From Hypsibius dujardini (Eukaryota > Tardigrada > Eutardigrada > Parachela > Hypsibiidae), in contig LRSR01003189.1 of assembly GCA_001579985.1 (NCBI GenBank), forward strand, positions 1-27,395: a DNA stretch of 27,395 nucleotides. The letters are read 5' to 3'. Under the pieces are notes generated by a model. That model was not told where the DNA came from, made no database searches, and saw only the letters and a list, made by a program, of their open reading frames with translations. Shown piece by piece: positions 23,696 through 27,395 of this stretch. The stretch's first letter is position 1, and every line of letters starts with the position of its first letter. The position numbers and the translations under genes are program-made.

Positions 23696-26600
23696 TTATG
23701 CCTTGACGGTCGGGTAGACGTCTCCCAACGCGGTCACACCGTCCTTGTCAATCTTGTGAATCTTAAACTTGGGGATGTTCAATATGAAGCGCTTGTACAA
23801 CTGCAACAGGAAGATGAAAAAGAATCATTAAATGCAGACTGATCAATGGACAGAGACAAATGGACAAGTCGACAGACAGATCAATGGACAGAGAGACAAA
23901 TGGACAAGTCGACAGACAGACAGACAAATGGACAAGTCGACAGACAGACAGACAGACAGACAAACCAGTTGAATTCTTCGATAGATCGACTGATCGTGAG
24001 TTGTACCTCGTTGATGCAAAACTGGAGTAGTTCCACTCCCTGCTGCTCGTTCATGTCCGGCCGGTAGTGCTTGTCCAGCAGGCCGAACGAAAACGACGCC
24101 GCGTACCCGTGCACCGCGAACGGCATCTTGGCCAGCGTGCCCAAGTAGTCGATGAAGAAGAGCGACGGTCCCTCGATCTCGTCGTGTCCGGCCAGCAGCA
24201 TGTTGACCTGATACGGAGTCTGTAGACGGGGAAAAGAAAAGAAACTGAAGTAAGCCAGGAGGACAAATTACCACTACTTAAGGTTTCATCCATCCCCTGC
24301 AGAGACAGACAGACTCCCTTACAAGTAAGTAGACAGGCAAATTTCGCTTTACCGACAGTGAATTACCGATAGCGACAGTGAAGCAAAGAAAAAGACAGGT
24401 CGGCTAATTCAGTTAACAGGGAAGAAAACAACCCTCAAGACAGGCAGACAAATCCACGTGCAGACACAGCCAGGCATTGAAACTTCACATGCAGATAATC
24501 GAAGGACAGACATCCTGACTATCTAGTCAGGCAGACAAATTCAGGTATAGACACAGTCAGACAGAGACAACTGCGTACGGACAATCAGAGGAATGGATAG
24601 GCAGACAAATCCAGGTACAGATAGACGCGTGGGAATACAAACAGGCAGGCAGACAAATGCAATTACAGTAACACATGGACATGGAACAAGAAGCTATGTA
24701 AGATGGCATTCTGGACAAAGCCAACAGATAACAGTTCTCTAGGACAAATGCTCGAGACAACCATACAACCCAACGCTAAACGAACTTGCTCAAATTCGCA
24801 AGAGAATACTCACTCGGCTGCGCAAGAACTCAGCAATCTGCGCACGCACAAAGTAGGCCGCCGCGGATGGTGAGAGATCGTAGCCGTGGCGCATCCGGTA
24901 GAGCTTCAGATTCTTCTCCAAGTACTCGCCAAACTGCTCCGTATCACCCGTCTCGCCGTTAGTCAGCAGCAGCAGCTTCTCGCCCAGCCGATAGGTCTTG
25001 TCCGTGTCTGAAATGGGCAAAACAGACACGTATTTAATCGCGGCTGCGTATTTAGCAGGAAAACCAGACACCGTCAACATCACGCCATCACATGGCAACT
25101 GGACTTGGATGTGAGGAGTGAAAAGATGCCCCACCCCGCACAATGTCTCTAGCCTATTACAAGATCCTGGCGAGCGGGGATGAGTTTGTGCAGAGGGTCC
25201 TCGAACTGCAGAACCGCATTGAACCGGCGCTCCGGGCGGAGAACTATGCGGCTACGAAGATCCAGGCCGCTTGGCGGCGCCACAAGACATGGCGGCTGAT
25301 TAAGCACTGGCAGGAGGCCGCCCGCACCATCCATCGCTTCTGGAAAGGTTTCCTGGCGCGCCGCAGGGTCCGGCAGATGCGGGCGCGGCAGGAGGAGCTG
25401 CGAAGATTGGCCGCCATCAACCGCAGCGCGACCATCATCCAGTCTACGTGGCGCGGCTATCAGACCCGGAAGAATGTGCTGGATTTTCACCAGCGAAAAC
25501 GGAAACTCCAAGTGAGCGATATCTCACATTGGTGCAGTATTTAGCATTAAACTGAATTTTTAGAAATTACTAGTTAACGAGGAAACAGACACAAAATGAA
25601 CAGGAGAAAAAAAACACAGCCAATCAACGAATCAAGCAACAGAGCCAATCAACCAATCAATCAACACAACCAATTAACGATACAATTAATACAGCCAATC
25701 AACAAATCAATCAATACAGCCAATCAATCGAGACAGCCAATCAATCAATACAGTCAATCAACGAATCAATTGACACAGCCAATCAACACAACCAATCAAC
25801 GAATCAATCAACACAGCCAATCAACGATTCAATTAATACAGCCAATCAACGAATCAATCAACACTCCAAAACAATCTTCGAAAATGAATTTTCCCGCGAA
25901 AAATGAACTTACTCAGAAATATTTTAAGGAGACGTGGATTGTTATAGGCTATTTGCGCTGTGAATGATAGAGTTCGAGGGGAAATTCGTGCAGACTACGA
26001 ACGCCAGCAGTTTGAAGTCATGACCGAGATGCAACAAAATCTCCTGCTCCTCGCTGAACGCCAGCTCGATCGGATGCACTGCCAAGTCAGCACGAAAGCC
26101 CATCTTGGGGTCCACGCAAAGAACCGCCGACTGGAGGAGGCCATCAAGAAGCAGAGCAGGCGGACACTCCGGTATGATCCGAAAACGCTGGAAGCCCTTC
26201 GACCGCCTCGACCGATTTTCACGCCGCGCAGCATCAAAATTGAGCACTAAATCTAGATTCACCCCCACAGCCTTCTTGGCAAAATGAAATTTTGATAAAT
26301 TTACTGTAAAGGAGAAAAAAAGGCCTAGAATCGCTGTTGGTTCACTTTGTTAATCAATCAATCGATCAATCAATCAATTAATCAATCAGTCAGTCAATCA
26401 ATCAACAATTAAAACCGATTGACACGTATATAAATTACAATGATGTCTCCAAATCCTCAATCTAAAGAGTTTGCTAATGCAACGTCAGAATAGGTGAATA
26501 ACAAACTAGATCATATAATAATGCACGAGCAAGCAAATAACAGCTAAAACAAACCGTGGGAAACCGCGAGATCATAATAATGACAAAAACGTCCAATCAA

Positions 26601-27131
26601 GTCAATCAAGCACTAGAACCGATAGTAAAGAGAACTAACCGCAATACACCAATCAACGATTGGACAGTCATTGGATTTTAATTTCTTGTCACAATCAAGC
26701 CGATCTATCAATCAATGCACTGCATTAAGGTCGAAGACCGGGCAGGGAAAACTGTCAATTTTGGAAGCTGAAAATTGTCTAACTGGGCGTCCAGAGTTTC
26801 GTTTGAATTTTTCCTGCCTGAATAAGCGATCTCGGGGAGACGAAATGGAGAAAAGGAAAGCCGAAATTCATTTTAATGCTTCGTTATCCTGGAGAAGTGC
26901 GCTTATCCTTCATCGATTGAACTGTCCCCACTCCGCATGAAACCGATCCCGATTCGAATTTCCTCCTCATCATTTCCACGTTCAAAGGTAGATTCTACGG
27001 GGGTTCATCTGGGGAAGGAGCATTTCCGCCTACATACCTTGGTGGAGCGCGATGATGCTGAAAGCAGTGACGGTGTCCGCGGCAACCAACACAAAATCCT
27101 TGAACTGAATCCCGAAAAGGCATTCACCCAT
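23696..27131 (-). CDS. PSMB2: Proteasome 20S subunit beta type-2 (beta4 position)
   Basis: Four exons on the minus strand, 27131-27038, 25007-24814, 24219-24007 and 23800-23696, give exactly 201 aa, the same as the human protein. All junctions are GT-AG (CAAG|GTATGT, CGA|GTGAGT, GAG|GTACAA) with matching phase. It opens MGECLFGIQFKDFVLVAADT, the family start with no propeptide. It continues YRLGEKLLLLTNGETGDTEQ, RMRHGYDLSPSAAAYF, FLRSR joined to TPYQVNMLLAGHDEIEGPSL, and ends with LYKRFILNIPKFKIHKIDKD. This is a non-catalytic structural subunit of the inner beta rings of the 20S core; there is no processed N-terminal threonine. Intron 1 is 2030 bp, very long against the rest of the gene, and contains the oppositely oriented SPATA17-like gene. 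CDC5L is the convergent neighbour. Confidence 0.96.
23843..23965 (-). repeat. 33-53 bp minisatellite in PSMB2 intron 3
   Basis: GACAGACAGATCAATGGACA and GACAAATGGACAAGTCGACA words recur in a mix of longer and shorter units, again with a CAGA core. It fills most of the 206-bp intron. Confidence 0.85.
24296..24670 (-). repeat. Decayed CAGA-type array in PSMB2 intron 2
   Basis: CAGGCAGACAAATCCAGGTA-like and related words recur irregularly (about 24330, 24440, 24530, 24600, 24645) in a 594-bp intron. It reads as an old, mutated CAGA array. Confidence 0.65.
25143..26250 (+). CDS. SPATA17-like: SPATA17-like IQ-motif protein nested in PSMB2 intron 1
   Basis: Two exons, 25143-25511 and 25948-26250, joined at CAA|GTGAGC and gttatag, phase 0, give 223 aa. 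Three IQ calmodulin-binding motifs are clear: ATKIQAAWRRHKTWRLIKHW (about 37-56), RTIHRFWKGFLARRRV (61-76) and ATIIQSTWRGYQTRKN (96-111). The rest is charged and helical. After the IQ block, AVNDRVRGEIRADYERQQFE and then QLDRMHCQVSTKAHLGV match by eye the SPATA17 layout, where a helical linker leads to a short STKQIPG-like segment. SPATA17 is a testis-enriched protein linked to cilia or flagella and calmodulin. This copy is shorter than the human one (about 360 aa), lacking most of the C-terminus. It is transcribed opposite to its host and begins 136 bp from PSMB2 exon 2. A generic IQ protein is the alternative. Confidence 0.7.
25615..25868 (+). repeat. CAAT/ATCA array in the SPATA17-like intron
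   Basis: CAATCAACGAATCAATCAAC and ACAGCCAATCAATCAATACA units recur over about 250 bp, the same TTGA/ATCA family as in TIMELESS intron 1. It lies in introns of two genes at once, since the whole gene is within PSMB2 intron 1. Confidence 0.9.
26251..27037. other. Distal part of PSMB2 intron 1
   Basis: No gene is supported. An ATCA array lies at 26352-26406, and degenerate ATCAATCA words continue to about 26720. A plus-strand 89-codon frame at 26671-26940 shows no recognisable motif and no splice partner. The 3' UTR of the SPATA17-like gene should start here; I saw no clean AATAAA close behind its stop. Confidence 0.55.
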
Positions 27132-27395
27132 GATGAAATGATTCCAAGGGATTTCCTAATGAACAATCGAGCCCGAAAACTCCGCAAAAGAAAGATGGAA
27201 ACGAGCGTGACGACACAGCAAAAAAAAATTGTGGCTCTTGGAAATGGAAATTGAAAATAAACCGAGCTCGTCTGTTGTGCGTCGTTTATTTTGCCCGTTC
27301 GGATAAGAGCTAAATAAAGCCCCTCATCGGGGGATCGATTCCGGATCGAAAAAACCGCTGTCTCACTGGGAAAACGTAAACTGTGGCAAATGAAG
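27132..27395 (-). promoter_or_regulatory. PSMB2 upstream region
   Basis: This is the 5' flank of PSMB2 on the minus strand. It contains an A-rich stretch at 27221-27229 and a short hairpin (CCCC-TCAT-CGGGG type) at about 27320-27333. No further gene is visible, and no core promoter element is clear. Confidence 0.4.

Noticed and set aside
26671-27254. Plus-strand open frames near the right end
   Set aside because: The right one is antisense to PSMB2 exon 1, whose protein matches the family. The left one has no supporting feature.

Overview
The window is eukaryotic and almost certainly from an invertebrate animal. All protein genes but one are spliced with GT-AG introns, and those I recognise are animal orthologues: TIMELESS, CDC5L, the proteasome beta subunit PSMB2, a SPATA17-like IQ protein and a synaptonemal-complex SYCP2-like protein. 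I cannot place the phylum. Genes are close together, exons are balanced in base composition, and introns are rich in simple tandem repeats. I saw no rRNA, tRNA, transposase or CRISPR array.

Layout: (1) 607-4519, minus strand, SYCP2-like gene with ARM-like and SLD-like regions. (2) 5419-12814, plus strand, a 16-exon TIMELESS (timeout) gene encoding 1187 aa, arranged head-to-head with gene 1 across about 900 bp. (3) 12974-13264, a non-coding 28-bp tandem array fused to a large inverted repeat. (4) 13716 to 16808 or 17137, minus strand, an unrecognised large protein ending in C2H2 zinc fingers; it contains a 70-bp duplication that looks like a newborn intron. (5) 19021-23307, plus strand, an 8-exon CDC5L gene encoding 780 aa. 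(6) 23696-27131, minus strand, a 4-exon PSMB2 gene encoding 201 aa, convergent with CDC5L. (7) 25143-26250, plus strand, a two-exon SPATA17-like gene lying wholly inside PSMB2 intron 1.

The genes do not form one pathway. Themes are chromosome biology (replication-fork protection by TIMELESS, meiotic axis by SYCP2-like), splicing (CDC5L), protein turnover (PSMB2) and probably cilium or sperm (SPATA17-like).

The most striking feature is the intron landscape. Every intron longer than about 200 bp in the confidently modelled genes carries a tandem array: TCTG, its complement CAGA, TTGA/ATCA, GGAAT-like, or a 33-53 bp minisatellite. Introns of 150 bp or less carry none, apart from one short GT run. 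Complementary TCTG and CAGA arrays sit in neighbouring introns of the same transcript and could pair across exons. Two partial exon duplications, one of which appears to create a GT-AG intron exactly, add to a picture of introns growing or arising by tandem duplication.
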